A stretch of DNA of 64,000 nt, taken from positions 1 to 64,000 of the forward strand of contig CAWBVG010000039.1 of assembly GCA_963792175.1 (NCBI GenBank), in the 5' to 3' direction. The position numbers and the translations under genes were made by a program. Source of the DNA: CAWBVG01 sp963792175. Lineage in GTDB: Bacteria; Acidobacteriota; Vicinamibacteria; Vicinamibacterales; CAVVIG01. The notes under the pieces are model-generated. The model was not told where the DNA came from and did no database searches. It saw nothing but the letters and a program-made list of their open reading frames with translations. Numbering within the stretch: position 1 is the stretch's first letter; each line of letters begins with the position of its first letter. Positions 45,583 to 53,970 of the stretch are shown piece by piece.

Positions 45583-47387
45583 ATGAGGCTTCACGGTAGC
45601 GTGCAACAGTGGGTGGGAGCGTTCGTCGTCGCGGCGGCTTCGGCCGTCGCCGCGCAGCGCTCCGCCTTTGCTCGAGGCGTCCCATCCGAGCTTCGGCGCG
45701 ACAGGCGGCATCGGGGCGATCAAGAGCCAGGATCTGAGGGAGTGGCTCTCGTATATCGCCTCCGATGAGCTTCAGGGCCGCGCCACCTACGGTTCCGGCA
45801 TCGGACTCGCCGCCGCGTACATCGAGGACCACCTGCGCAGCTGGGGCGTCAAGCCGGCCGGCGATCACGGTGGGTATCTCCAGACGGTTCGCGTATTGGG
45901 TGTCAAGGCGACGAGCCGTGCGAGCGTGACCGTGGAGGTCGCCGGCGAGACGCGCACGTTCGCGGACGGCGACGGCATCACGCTGCCGAAGAACATGGGA
46001 GGGAAGCGCCGCTTCACGGTCGACCGCGTCGAATTCGCCGGGTACGGTCTCGACGCGCCGGGCGCCGGCCACAGCGACTATCGCGGCAAAGACGTCAAGA
46101 ATGCGGCGGTCGTCTGGCTCGGTTCGAGCGGGCCCAAAGGACTCGATCTGGCGACGTACCGCCGGCTGCTGATGGGTCGGAACCGGTATGCGACGGAACA
46201 GCTGGGCGCGGCGGCATCAATCGGCCCGGCGATCGGGGCGGGAAGGGGAGGAGCGGGAAGGGCAGGAGGACCAGGAGATCCGGCGGGGCCCGGCCGGTCC
46301 GGCGGCCCCGGCGAATCGAGCGCGCCGGGTGGTCCTGGCGCCGCGGGCTTCGGGCGGGGTGCGCCGCTGCCGGCGGCGGATTTCACGACCGTTCAGCGGC
46401 TCGATGCGATGGTTCCCCCGAACGTCAGCGGCAGGGACGCCTTCTTCGAGTTTCTCTTCAGCCGTGCGCCGGAATCCTACGAGGCGCTGAAGCGGAAGGC
46501 CGACGCCCAGGATCCGCTGCCATCGTTCCCGCTGGAGGGCGTGAAGCTGACGTTCAACATCGACGCCGACTATCAGATCGTCCGCACGCAGCTCGCGCAC
46601 AACATCGTCGCGATGGTCGAAGGCACCGATCCGCAGCTCAAGAACACGTTCGTCGCCTTCGGCGCGCACTACGATCACGTCGGCTACGCGGAGGGCGAGG
46701 TGTCGCGGGACGAGAACGGCGCGCGGCGCGCCGGCGCGCGCGGCCGCGTGACGAAGGGCGCGGAAGACGATCGCATCTGGAACGGAGCGGACGACGACGG
46801 ATCGGGGACGGTGGCGGTGATGGCGCTGGCCAAGACGTTCGCCGCCGGTCCCCGGCCGAAGCGATCGCTGCTGTTCGTCTGGCACGTCGGCGAAGAGAAC
46901 GGCCTGCTCGGCTCGCGCTACTTCGCGGACTACCCGACGGTGCCGATGGAGCGGATCGTCGCGCAGCTGAACATCGACATGATCGGCCGCAACCGGGACG
47001 ACAAGGCGAGCGAGTCGAACACGGTCTATCTGGTGGGGTCGGATCGGATCAGCACCGAGCTGCACAACCTGAATCGCGCCGCCAACAGCGAATTGCCGAA
47101 GCCGCTGACGCTCAGCTACGAGTTCAACGATCCGACCGATCTGGAACAGGTCTACTACCGGAGCGATCACTACAGCTACGCCGCGAAAGGCATCCCGATC
47201 ATCTTCTTCACGACCGGCCTGCACCCCGACTACCACGCCAACACCGACGAGGTGTCGAAGATCGAGTTCGACAAGATGACGCGGATCACGCAGCTGATCT
47301 ACGAGACCGGCATGCGCGTCGCCAACCTCGGATCACGCGCCGGCCCGCGACAACCAGGGGCCGCGCGCCGGCCGTCTCACGCAATAA
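45583..47387 (+). CDS. M28-family metallopeptidase (frameshifted)
   Basis: About 600 residues with a signal peptide (VGAFVVAAASAVAAQ). Frame break near 45665; then LREWLSYIASDELQGRATYG, a PA-like insert, and the zinc site: FGAHYDHVGY (His), NGADDDGSGTVAVMALAK (bridging Asp), WHVGEENGLLGSRYF (Glu-Glu), LNIDMIGRN (Asp), and HPDYHANTDEVSKI (His). It is an exported aminopeptidase-like enzyme. A Gly/Pro/Ala-rich low-complexity insert lies at about 46230-46360. A slip near 47333 restores an end at 47387 (NQGPRAGRLTQ); otherwise the frame runs into the next gene. Confidence 0.87.
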
Positions 47388-47455
47388 CCGCAGCGCACGC
47401 TGAGCGCGCCGAGAGATTGTGCTCTGCGGTCGTGCGTCCTCAGCGGCTGCTTGCC
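47387..47455 (+). repeat. CCGCAG-family element, degenerate
   Basis: ACCGCAGCGCACGCTGAGC on the left and GCTCTGCGGTCGTGCGTCCT, CAGCGG on the right can pair in part. It fills the gap after the M28 gene. Confidence 0.5.
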
Positions 47456-47474
47456 TGGCGCAGCACGGTCTCGA

Positions 47475-47504
47475 TTGACCGATATCGAATACTACGATAT
47501 CGTA
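47475..47504 (+). promoter_or_regulatory. Promoter with overlapping palindromic operator
   Basis: TTGACC (47475-47480) and TATCGT (47498-47503) are 17 nt apart. The perfect 12-bp palindrome TACGATATCGTA (47493-47504) covers the -10, and a second CGATATCG half lies at 47480-47487. The ATG at 47510 would be at the transcription start. A MarR-family gene is the second gene of this unit, so autoregulation is likely. Confidence 0.6.
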
Positions 47505-47509
47505 ACAAT

Positions 47510-47830
47510 ATGACGGACGTGGAGCTGGCGCGCGCGCTCGAGCGCTGCGAGATCCCCAATCAGGGCTTCCACCACGTCGACCACCTGCGCGTCGCCCTGG
47601 TCTACCTGAACGAGTCGGATTCGGTGGACGCGGCCGTGGCGCGGATGGCGTCCACCCTCAGGAGGTTCGCGGCCGTCGGTGGGGCACGCCGAGAAATACT
47701 CGCAGGCGGTGACCGAGTTCTGGATGTATCAGATGGCGGCGGCCCGCGCCGTGATGCCGTCGGCCGATTGCCAGGATCTCGTCCGCGCCTATCCGCGGCT
47801 CCTCGACAAGAACCTGATCGACGGCTGCTA
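47510..47830 (+). CDS. Small conserved protein of a MarR operon (one frameshift)
   Basis: About 106 residues: MTDVELARALERCEIPNQGF, HHVDHLRVALVYLNESDSVD, AAVARMASTLRRFAAVG, then after a break near 47680 HAEKYSQAVTEFWMYQMAAA, DCQDLVRAYPRLLDKNLI. All-helical and soluble, with His pairs (FHHVDHLR, HAEKY) that may bind a metal or haem. I do not recognise a named function. It stands 7 nt before the MarR gene under a shared palindromic promoter, so it may respond to the same signal. Confidence 0.65.
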
Positions 47831-47837
47831 GCCTGCG

Positions 47838-48319
47838 ATGCCGCTTCGACTCGTGCCCCCGATTCACCGCGCCACGCACCGCATCGGCCTCTACCTCGCC
47901 GGCTTGAAGGACGAGGCGCTGTCGCAGGGCGAGGCGCACATCCTCGCGCTGCTCGCGACCTCCGGTCCGTCGACGATCGCCGAGCTGCATCGCGGCCTCG
48001 CCCACAAGCGCTCCACGCTGACGAGCATCCTGGATCGCCTGGCGGCGCGCGGCTTCGTCACCCGCGCCGTCGGTGCCGCGGACCGCCGCACCTTCGTCGT
48101 CACGCCAACCGCGAAGGGACGCCGGGTGGCCGCTCGCGTGCATCGCCACCTCACGGATCTCGAGCGGGCCGCCGCCACGCGGGTGTCGAGCGACGACATC
48201 CGCGGGTTCATGAAGGTGCTGGCCGCCGTGGAAGAGGAGGCACACCGGCGGACCGCACACCCGCGAAGTCGCAGCGCGAGCGCGCCGAAAAAGGTCCGAG
48301 CGCGAGCGGCAGGATATAA
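47838..48319 (+). CDS. MarR-family regulator (3' frameshift)
   Basis: About 160 residues. MPLRLVPPIHRATHRIGLYL, SQGEAHILALLATSGPSTIA, ELHRGLAHKRSTLTSILDRL, AARGFVTRAVGAADRRTFVV, TPTAKGRRVAARVHRHLTDL: a complete winged helix-turn-helix with the wing DRRTFVV. As read, the frame continues into the serine hydrolase; a one-base slip after EEEAHRRT ends it at 48319 with a Lys/Arg-rich tail. Its likely operator is the palindrome at 47493-47504 upstream of its operon. Confidence 0.82.
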
Positions 48320-48320
48320 T
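48315..48320 (+). promoter_or_regulatory. -10 box TATAAT for the serine hydrolase
   Basis: TATAAT ends 9 nt before ATG 48330, inside the end of the MarR gene, which argues that the hydrolase is a separate transcript and not a natural fusion. Confidence 0.55.
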
Positions 48321-48329
48321 CCGCCGCCG

Positions 48330-49820
48330 ATGAGACCAATCCTCGCTGTCGTCGCTGTTCTGGTGTCCGCCTTCGCACCTTCGGTGCTTCGGCGAGACAG
48401 GTCGGTGCCGGCCGCAGTGCCGCGTGTCGCGCAACCGCCTGCTGGCGATGCGCGCTTCGAGCCGCTCGCCGCTCTGGTCCAGGACAAGATGCGCGAGTAC
48501 CGCATTCCCGGAGTCGCGCTCGGGATCGTGGCCAACGGCGTGACGACGGTGCGAGGTTTCGGTGTGACCAGCGTCGAGGACCCGCTGCCGATTACCACGC
48601 ACACGGTGTTTCCGATCGCCTCGATCTCGAAGACGTTTGCCGCCACGGCGCTGATGCGCCTCGTCGAGCAGGGCAAGGTCGATCTGCGGGCCCCCGTCCG
48701 GTCGTACCTGTCGGATTTCCGCGTGCAGGACGAGGCGGTCAGCCGTGAGGTGACGATCTGGCATCTCCTGACTCACTCGAGCGGATGGGAAGGGCAGGTC
48801 TCCGGGCCGGATCGCGGCGAGGAGACGCTCAAGAACTTCGTGTCGACGCTCGGCGGCCTGATGCAGCTCGCGCCCCCGGGCGCGGCGTGGAGTTACAACA
48901 ACGCCGGCTTCAGCGTGGCCGGGCGCGTCATCGAAACCGTCACCGGCACCTCGATCAACGCGGCGATCCGCGACCTGGTCTTCAAGCCGCTCGGGCTCCC
49001 GCACGCCGGCACGACCGCCGGCGACTTCATCGCCAATCGTTTCGCCGTCGGTCACCTGAACCGCGCGGACAATCCGCCGGCGCTCCAGCGCCCGTTCGCG
49101 CCCGCGACGAGCGTCACCGCCGGCGGCGTCGGCGTCTGTATCGAAGACCTGCTGACCTACGCGCGATTTCACCTCGGCGACGGTCGCGCGGCGAGCGGCG
49201 AACGCGTACTCCGGCGCGAGACGCTCGAGCTGATGCGAACCGCGCAGCTTCACAAGCAGAGCACGGACGACGACATCGGCATCGCCTGGCATTTGCGAAC
49301 TGTCGGATCGGTTCGCACCGCCGCGCATGGCGGCACGCTGGGCGGTCACATCCTGCTGCTCGAACTCGTTCCCGAGCGCGATTTCGCGATCGGCATCCTC
49401 ACCAACGCCAGCAACGGCTGGCGGCTGATCCAGGATGTCGAGCGCGCCGCGCTGACCTCGTACCACGGCGCGTCATTCGCGAACAACCAGGCCATTGCCC
49501 ATCGCGGGCTCGTCGAGACGCTGCCCGCGGTCAAGGCGCTGACGACCCAGCCGGATCCCGCGCCGTACGTCGGGCGCTACCTGCGTCCCACCAACGTCGT
49601 CGTGGTCCGCGCCGACAACCGCCGGGTGATCGTTCAAGTGGCGCCGAACAACGGCACACCTCAGGCTGACATGCCGGTGTCGTTTTATGGTCCGGATCGG
49701 GCCTTCGTCACGGATGGGCCGGATGCGGGCCAGTCCATCGAATTCATCCGCGATCCCGATGGCCGCGTCATGTGGATTCGCGTGGTCGGACGCATTGCGC
49801 GGCGCGCTTCCGGGGTGTAA
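48330..49820 (+). CDS. Serine hydrolase, beta-lactamase/class C family
   Basis: About 496 residues, intact. Exported (MRPILAVVAVLVSAFA). Catalytic motifs: SxxK in FPIASISKTFAATALMRL, YxN in WSYNNAGFSVAGRVIE, and HGG in TAAHGGTLGGHILLLE. The family includes D-aminopeptidases, esterases and penicillin-binding-like enzymes. A C-terminal beta-domain (PAPYVGRYLRPTNVVVVRAD) is typical of acidobacterial members. The end of the signal peptide is encoded by a repeat (48366-48402). No stop separates it from the MarR frame as sequenced, but it has its own -10. Confidence 0.87.
   Translation: MRPILAVVAVLVSAFAPSVLRRDRSVPAAVPRVAQPPAGDARFEPLAALVQDKMREYRIPGVALGIVANGVTTVRGFGVTSVEDPLPITTHTVFPIASISKTFAATALMRLVEQGKVDLRAPVRSYLSDFRVQDEAVSREVTIWHLLTHSSGWEGQVSGPDRGEETLKNFVSTLGGLMQLAPPGAAWSYNNAGFSVAGRVIETVTGTSINAAIRDLVFKPLGLPHAGTTAGDFIANRFAVGHLNRADNPPALQRPFAPATSVTAGGVGVCIEDLLTYARFHLGDGRAASGERVLRRETLELMRTAQLHKQSTDDDIGIAWHLRTVGSVRTAAHGGTLGGHILLLELVPERDFAIGILTNASNGWRLIQDVERAALTSYHGASFANNQAIAHRGLVETLPAVKALTTQPDPAPYVGRYLRPTNVVVVRADNRRVIVQVAPNNGTPQADMPVSFYGPDRAFVTDGPDAGQSIEFIRDPDGRVMWIRVVGRIARRASGV
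48366..48402 (+). repeat. CCGCCTTCGC-GCTTCGGCGAGAC element
   Basis: TCCGCCTTCGCACCTTCGG, TGCTTCGGCGAGACAGG: imperfect inverted arms that encode the signal peptide junction of the serine hydrolase. Confidence 0.55.
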
Positions 49821-49833
49821 CCTCACGCCTGCT

Positions 49834-50814
49834 ATGCATCGAATCCCTCGGCTGTTCGCTGCGCTGGGGTTCGCGGTCGCCTTCGCCTCGCCGAGCCCTT
49901 CGGCGCAGACGAAAGGTGGCACACTGCCGCGCACGCCTGACGGCCATCCCGACCTCCAGGGCATCTGGGACTTTCGCAGCGCCACGCCGCTCGAGCGGCC
50001 GGCGCGGTTCGCGGGACGCGAGTTCATGACGCCCGAGGAAGTCGTCGAGTACGAGCGACTCGCGCTCGCGCGCGAGGACGGCCGTCCGCCCGACGACGCG
50101 CGCTCGCTGGAAGAGCAATCGGTCCACCCGGTGTGGTGGCTCGATTACGGCAAGAAAGTGGTCAAGACCGCGCGCACCTCGCTGATCGTCGATCCCCCGG
50201 ACGGCAAGATGCCGCCGATGACGGCAGAGGGACGCGATCGGGCGGCCGCGCGCCGCGCCGCGGCCAGAACGCATGGACCGGCCGACTCGTACGAGAACCG
50301 CAGCCTGATGGAGCGCTGCATCACGCGCGGCCTGCCGGAGGTGACGCTGCCCGGCCCGTACAACAACAACCTGCAGATCGTGCAGACGCCGAGCCACGTC
50401 CTGCTGTTCACGGAGATGATTCACGACGCGCGCGTCATCCCGATGGATGGCCGTCCGCACCACGCGCCGAGCTTCCGTGCGTGGATGGGCGACTCGCGCG
50501 GTCGCTGGGAAGGCGACACGCTGGTCATCGACACGACGAATTTCACCGACCGGACGAACTTCCGCGGAGCCGGCCAGCATCTGCATCTCGTCGAGCGCCT
50601 CACGCGGCTCGACGCCGACACGATCGAATACCGCTTCACCCTCGACGATCCGACGACGTGGACGCGGCCGTGGACCGTGGCGTATCCGATGGTCAAGACC
50701 GAAGGACCGATCTACGAGTACGCCTGCCACGAGGGAAACTACGGCCTCCGCGACATCCTCTCGGGCGCGCGCTGGGAAGAACAGCACACCGAAGAAGCGA
50801 AGAAACGACCGTAG
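49834..50814 (+). CDS. Secreted hypothetical protein (acidobacterial family)
   Basis: 326 residues, intact. Signal peptide MHRIPRLFAALGFAVAFASP. Recognisable segments: GHPDLQGIWDFRSATPLERP, NNNLQIVQTPSHVLLFTEMI, HDARVIPMDGRPHHAP, SRGRWEGDTLVIDTTNFTDR, LVERLTRLDADTIEYRFTLD, and YACHEGNYGLRDILSGAR. These recur in large paralogous sets in Acidobacteria; function is unknown. Likely periplasmic and beta-rich. It ends 7 nt before the DinB gene. Confidence 0.82.
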   Translation: MHRIPRLFAALGFAVAFASPSPSAQTKGGTLPRTPDGHPDLQGIWDFRSATPLERPARFAGREFMTPEEVVEYERLALAREDGRPPDDARSLEEQSVHPVWWLDYGKKVVKTARTSLIVDPPDGKMPPMTAEGRDRAAARRAAARTHGPADSYENRSLMERCITRGLPEVTLPGPYNNNLQIVQTPSHVLLFTEMIHDARVIPMDGRPHHAPSFRAWMGDSRGRWEGDTLVIDTTNFTDRTNFRGAGQHLHLVERLTRLDADTIEYRFTLDDPTTWTRPWTVAYPMVKTEGPIYEYACHEGNYGLRDILSGARWEEQHTEEAKKRP

Positions 50815-50821
50815 CGACGAC

Positions 50822-51340
50822 ATGGCGCGAAAGCCGATGTCATTGCTGGATGAGATGCTGGTCGCGTGGGCCTACACACGCGACGGTGTCATCGCCGAAG
50901 TCAAGAACCTGCCCGAGTCGGCGCTCGACTTCAAACCGCACCCCGCGATGCGGAGCACGCGCGAGCTCGTGCAGCACATCATCGAGTCCAGCCTGCTGAT
51001 GTCGGGCGAGCTGCCTCGCCCGGACGGTGATTTTCAGCGCAAGTCCTATCCGGCGCTTCTGAAGGAGCACGCGCCGGGCGGCGTGACGCGGTATCGCACC
51101 AAGTCCGAGCTGATTGCCGCGCTGAAAGCGACGCATGCCGACGGCGCGACGCGCTTCCGCGCGGTCGGCGAGATCGCGATGCTGCAGACGATTCGCCAGT
51201 TCGACGGCGAACCGGCGCCGCGGCTGACGTGGATGCATCACGGCATCGCCCACGAGGAATACCATCGCGGCCAGCTCGCGCTCTACGCCCGCCTCGTCGG
51301 CCGCGTGCCTGCGCTGACCAAGCTGATTCAGGGCAGCTGA
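50822..51340 (+). CDS. DinB-family protein
   Basis: 172 residues, intact. Four-helix DinB/YfiT fold: LLDEMLVAWAYTRDGVIAEV, ALDFKPHPAMRSTRELVQHI, and WMHHGIAHEEYHRGQLALYA. His in VQHIIES together with H-x3-H in HEEYHRGQ form the metal triad seen in thiol-dependent DinB enzymes. The substrate cannot be told; members act as thiol transferases, or damage-induced proteins of unknown role. It may be cotranscribed with the preceding secreted protein. Confidence 0.88.
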   Translation: MARKPMSLLDEMLVAWAYTRDGVIAEVKNLPESALDFKPHPAMRSTRELVQHIIESSLLMSGELPRPDGDFQRKSYPALLKEHAPGGVTRYRTKSELIAALKATHADGATRFRAVGEIAMLQTIRQFDGEPAPRLTWMHHGIAHEEYHRGQLALYARLVGRVPALTKLIQGS

Positions 51341-51427
51341 GCGACCGCATCCTCTGCTGACCGCGACGACAGAACCGCCGCGCGAACTTGCGCCATAATC
51401 TTCACGATCGGAAGTCAGGAGCCACCG

Positions 51428-53881
51428 ATGCCCGACCAGAAGCTCGTCGGCCAGAACTACACGCCGCCCGATCTCGTCGCCAAGGTGACGGGCCGGGCGA
51501 AGTACGCCGAAGACTACCGCGTCGACGGGATGCTGTTCGCGAAGCTGCTTCTCAGCCCGATGCCGCACGCGCGCGTCGTCGGCGTCGATACCCGCGCGGC
51601 GCTGGCGATGCCCGGCGTCAAAGCGATTCTGACCGCCGACGATCTGCCGGATCAGCGCGGCGCCGAGCGCGCGCTGACCAACGAGCCGTTGTATCAGGGC
51701 GAGCCGATCCTCGCCGTCGCGGCCATCGACGAGTTGACGGCCGCCGAGGCGATCGAGCGGATCGAGGTCCGCTTCGAGCCGTTGCCGTTCGTCACCGATC
51801 CGATCGAAAGCCTGCGGCCGACGGGCGCCAACGGCCGGACCGAAGGCAACGTCTGGTATCCGGCGCCGCCGGCGGCGCCCGGCGCCGGCGGTCCGCCGCC
51901 CAGGCCGAAGCTGCAAACGCTGAAGTGGACCGAACAGGACTTCGCCGCCGCGCGCGACGGCGTGCTGCCGATGGGAACCGCGCCGGACGAGTGGTCGTAC
52001 GGCGACCTCGATGCCGGCTTCAAGAGCGCCGCGGTCGTCGTCGACGAAACGTTCGTCGTGCAGTCGACCGGCCATCAGCCGATGGAAACCCGCAGCGCGA
52101 TGGCCTACTGGCAGAACGGCAAGCTGTTCCTCCACGGATCCACGCAGAGCGTCGCCCGGACAATCGATCCGCTGGCAGGCTGGCTGAAGATGAACGCCGC
52201 CGACATCGTGCTGGTCAGCGAGTACTGCGGCGGCGGCTTCGGCAGCAAGGGCGCAGGCGCGGTCTCGATGATCGTCCCGGCGCTGCTGTCGAAGAAAGCG
52301 GGGGCGCCGGTGATGATGCGCGTCACCCGCGAGGAAGAGCTCTACTTCGGCCGGGCGCGCACGGGCATGGTTGGCCGCGCCAAAGCCGGGTTCAGCAAGG
52401 ACGGACGCATCACGGCGCTCGACCTCTTCATCGTCGAAGACAACGGTCCGTACGGGCCGATGGGCGATTACCGGTCGGCCGCTAACGCCGCGTCGCTCAT
52501 CTGGCAGCCGCCGGCCATGCGCTGGCGCGGCGTCGCCGTAGTCACCAACACGCCGCCGCGATCGCAGCAGCGATCGCCGGGCCCGATGCAGGCGAACGCC
52601 ATCATGGAGCCGGTCGTGACCAAGGCGGCGAAGAAGCTGGGCCTCGACCAGCTCGCGATCCGGCGCATCAACTCGCCCGAAGGGAAAGCGCCCTACGGAC
52701 CGCCGCGCCCGAACGGACAGCGCGGCCACATCACGAGCGCCTTCGTCAAACAGGCGCTCGACCGCGGCGCCGAGCTCTTCAACTGGGACGAGCGCAAGGC
52801 GCGATCCGGCAAACGGGAAGGCACGAAGGTGCGCGGGATCGGCGTCGCTGTCGGCCCGCATGGATCCGGTTCGATCGGCTACGACGGCCTGATGACGATT
52901 CGACCCGATGGGCGGCTGTATGTGCAGTCGGGGGTTGGCAACCTCGGCACGCACTCGTGCATCGACCTCGCGCGCGTGGCGGCCGACGTGCTCGCCATGC
53001 CCTGGGACAAGGTCGTCGTGAACTGGGGCAGTACCGCGAAGAACATCCCGTGGTCGGCGATGTCGGTCGGCAGCCAGACGACGCACGCGATGACACGGGC
53101 CAATCTCGCCGGCGCCGTCGACGCGCGTCTGAAGCTGCAGGAGATTGCGGCGAAGGATCTGGGAGGCGCGCCCTCGGATTACGTGCTGGGCCACGAGCGC
53201 GTCTACCGCCGCGACAACCCATCGCGAGGCCTGTCGTACGCGCAGGCCGCCGAACGGGCGATCGTGCTCGGCGGCAAGTACGACGGCCACGAATTGCCGG
53301 ACGACATCCACGCGATGACGAAGAAGTCCGCCGTCGCGCTGGCCGGCCTGGGGTTGATGGGGGTGGCCAAAGACACCTATCCGCGCGATGGCGACACCTA
53401 CTCGTTCGTCGCCGGCTTCGCGGAAGTCGAAGTCGATCTCGAAACCGGGAGCACGCGAGTGGTCGACTACCTGGCCGTCGCGGATGTCGGCACCGCGGTC
53501 AACCCGCGAAGTCTCCACGGCCAGATTCTCGGCGGCATCAACCTCGGCATCGGTCACGCGCTGCAGCAGAAGTTCGTCTACGACCCGCAGTACGGCGTGG
53601 CGCTTGCGAAACGCTTTCACCACAACAAGCCGCTGACGATCCTCGACATCCCGCCGGTGATGCGCACCGAGGTGGTCGGCCTGGCGGATCCGGAAACGCC
53701 AATCGGCGCTCGCGGCGTGGGCGAGCCGCCGGTCGGCGCCGGCTATGGATCCGTGATGAACGCGATTGCCGATGCGGTGGGCGAAGAGGTGTTCAGGCGC
53801 GCGCCGGTGACCGCCGACATCGTGCTGATGTCTCTGGAGCATGGGACGCGGATGCACGATCCGCTCGCGTCCCATGTCTGA
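51428..53881 (+). CDS. Orphan xanthine-dehydrogenase-family Mo subunit
   Basis: 817 residues, intact. Substrate and Mo-cofactor motifs: LVAKVTGRAKYAEDYRVDGM, SEYCGGGFGSKGAGAVSMIV, GNLGTHSCIDLARVAADVLA, and TPIGARGVGEPPVGAGYGSV with the catalytic Glu. In place of the usual NG(A/P)FRGFG motif it has NTPPRSQQRSPGPMQANAIM. A Pro/Gly-rich insert lies at about 140-165. No 2Fe-2S or FAD subunit is adjacent, so partners are elsewhere or replaced by a cytochrome. The ATG 51428 has CAGGAG 7 nt upstream and CATAAT at 51394-51399. Confidence 0.88.
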   Translation: MPDQKLVGQNYTPPDLVAKVTGRAKYAEDYRVDGMLFAKLLLSPMPHARVVGVDTRAALAMPGVKAILTADDLPDQRGAERALTNEPLYQGEPILAVAAIDELTAAEAIERIEVRFEPLPFVTDPIESLRPTGANGRTEGNVWYPAPPAAPGAGGPPPRPKLQTLKWTEQDFAAARDGVLPMGTAPDEWSYGDLDAGFKSAAVVVDETFVVQSTGHQPMETRSAMAYWQNGKLFLHGSTQSVARTIDPLAGWLKMNAADIVLVSEYCGGGFGSKGAGAVSMIVPALLSKKAGAPVMMRVTREEELYFGRARTGMVGRAKAGFSKDGRITALDLFIVEDNGPYGPMGDYRSAANAASLIWQPPAMRWRGVAVVTNTPPRSQQRSPGPMQANAIMEPVVTKAAKKLGLDQLAIRRINSPEGKAPYGPPRPNGQRGHITSAFVKQALDRGAELFNWDERKARSGKREGTKVRGIGVAVGPHGSGSIGYDGLMTIRPDGRLYVQSGVGNLGTHSCIDLARVAADVLAMPWDKVVVNWGSTAKNIPWSAMSVGSQTTHAMTRANLAGAVDARLKLQEIAAKDLGGAPSDYVLGHERVYRRDNPSRGLSYAQAAERAIVLGGKYDGHELPDDIHAMTKKSAVALAGLGLMGVAKDTYPRDGDTYSFVAGFAEVEVDLETGSTRVVDYLAVADVGTAVNPRSLHGQILGGINLGIGHALQQKFVYDPQYGVALAKRFHHNKPLTILDIPPVMRTEVVGLADPETPIGARGVGEPPVGAGYGSVMNAIADAVGEEVFRRAPVTADIVLMSLEHGTRMHDPLASHV

Positions 53882-53885
53882 ACTT

Positions 53886-53970
53886 GGTAATCGGGTAATT
53901 GGTGAGTTGGTGAATTGAATTTCACCAACTACCCGAATTCACGCAATTCGCCAATTACCGATTCCTTCGT
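53886..53970. repeat. GGTAATTGGTGAGTTGG-family palindrome
   Basis: Left GGTAATTGGTGAGTTGGTG and right CACCAACTACCCGAATTCAC, then GCAATTCGCCAATTACC. A long AT-rich hairpin between convergent genes, likely to act as terminator for both. Confidence 0.85.

Noticed and set aside
45655..45715. Resemblance of the M28 N-terminus to the CCGCCTTCGC-GCTTCGGCG element
   Set aside because: The codons encode LEASHPSFGATGGIGAIK, which looks like normal family sequence, so the similarity is probably chance.
47510..47520. The small MarR-operon protein as the C-terminal domain of the M28 peptidase
   Set aside because: A promoter, palindrome and ATG lie between, and the linker sequence is repeat-derived.
45668..48319. 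A single 883-residue open frame covering the M28 peptidase and beyond
   Set aside because: It joins the peptidase, the small MarR-operon protein and a shadow of the MarR gene. The peptidase has its own end at 47387 after one slip, and a separate promoter and ATG follow.
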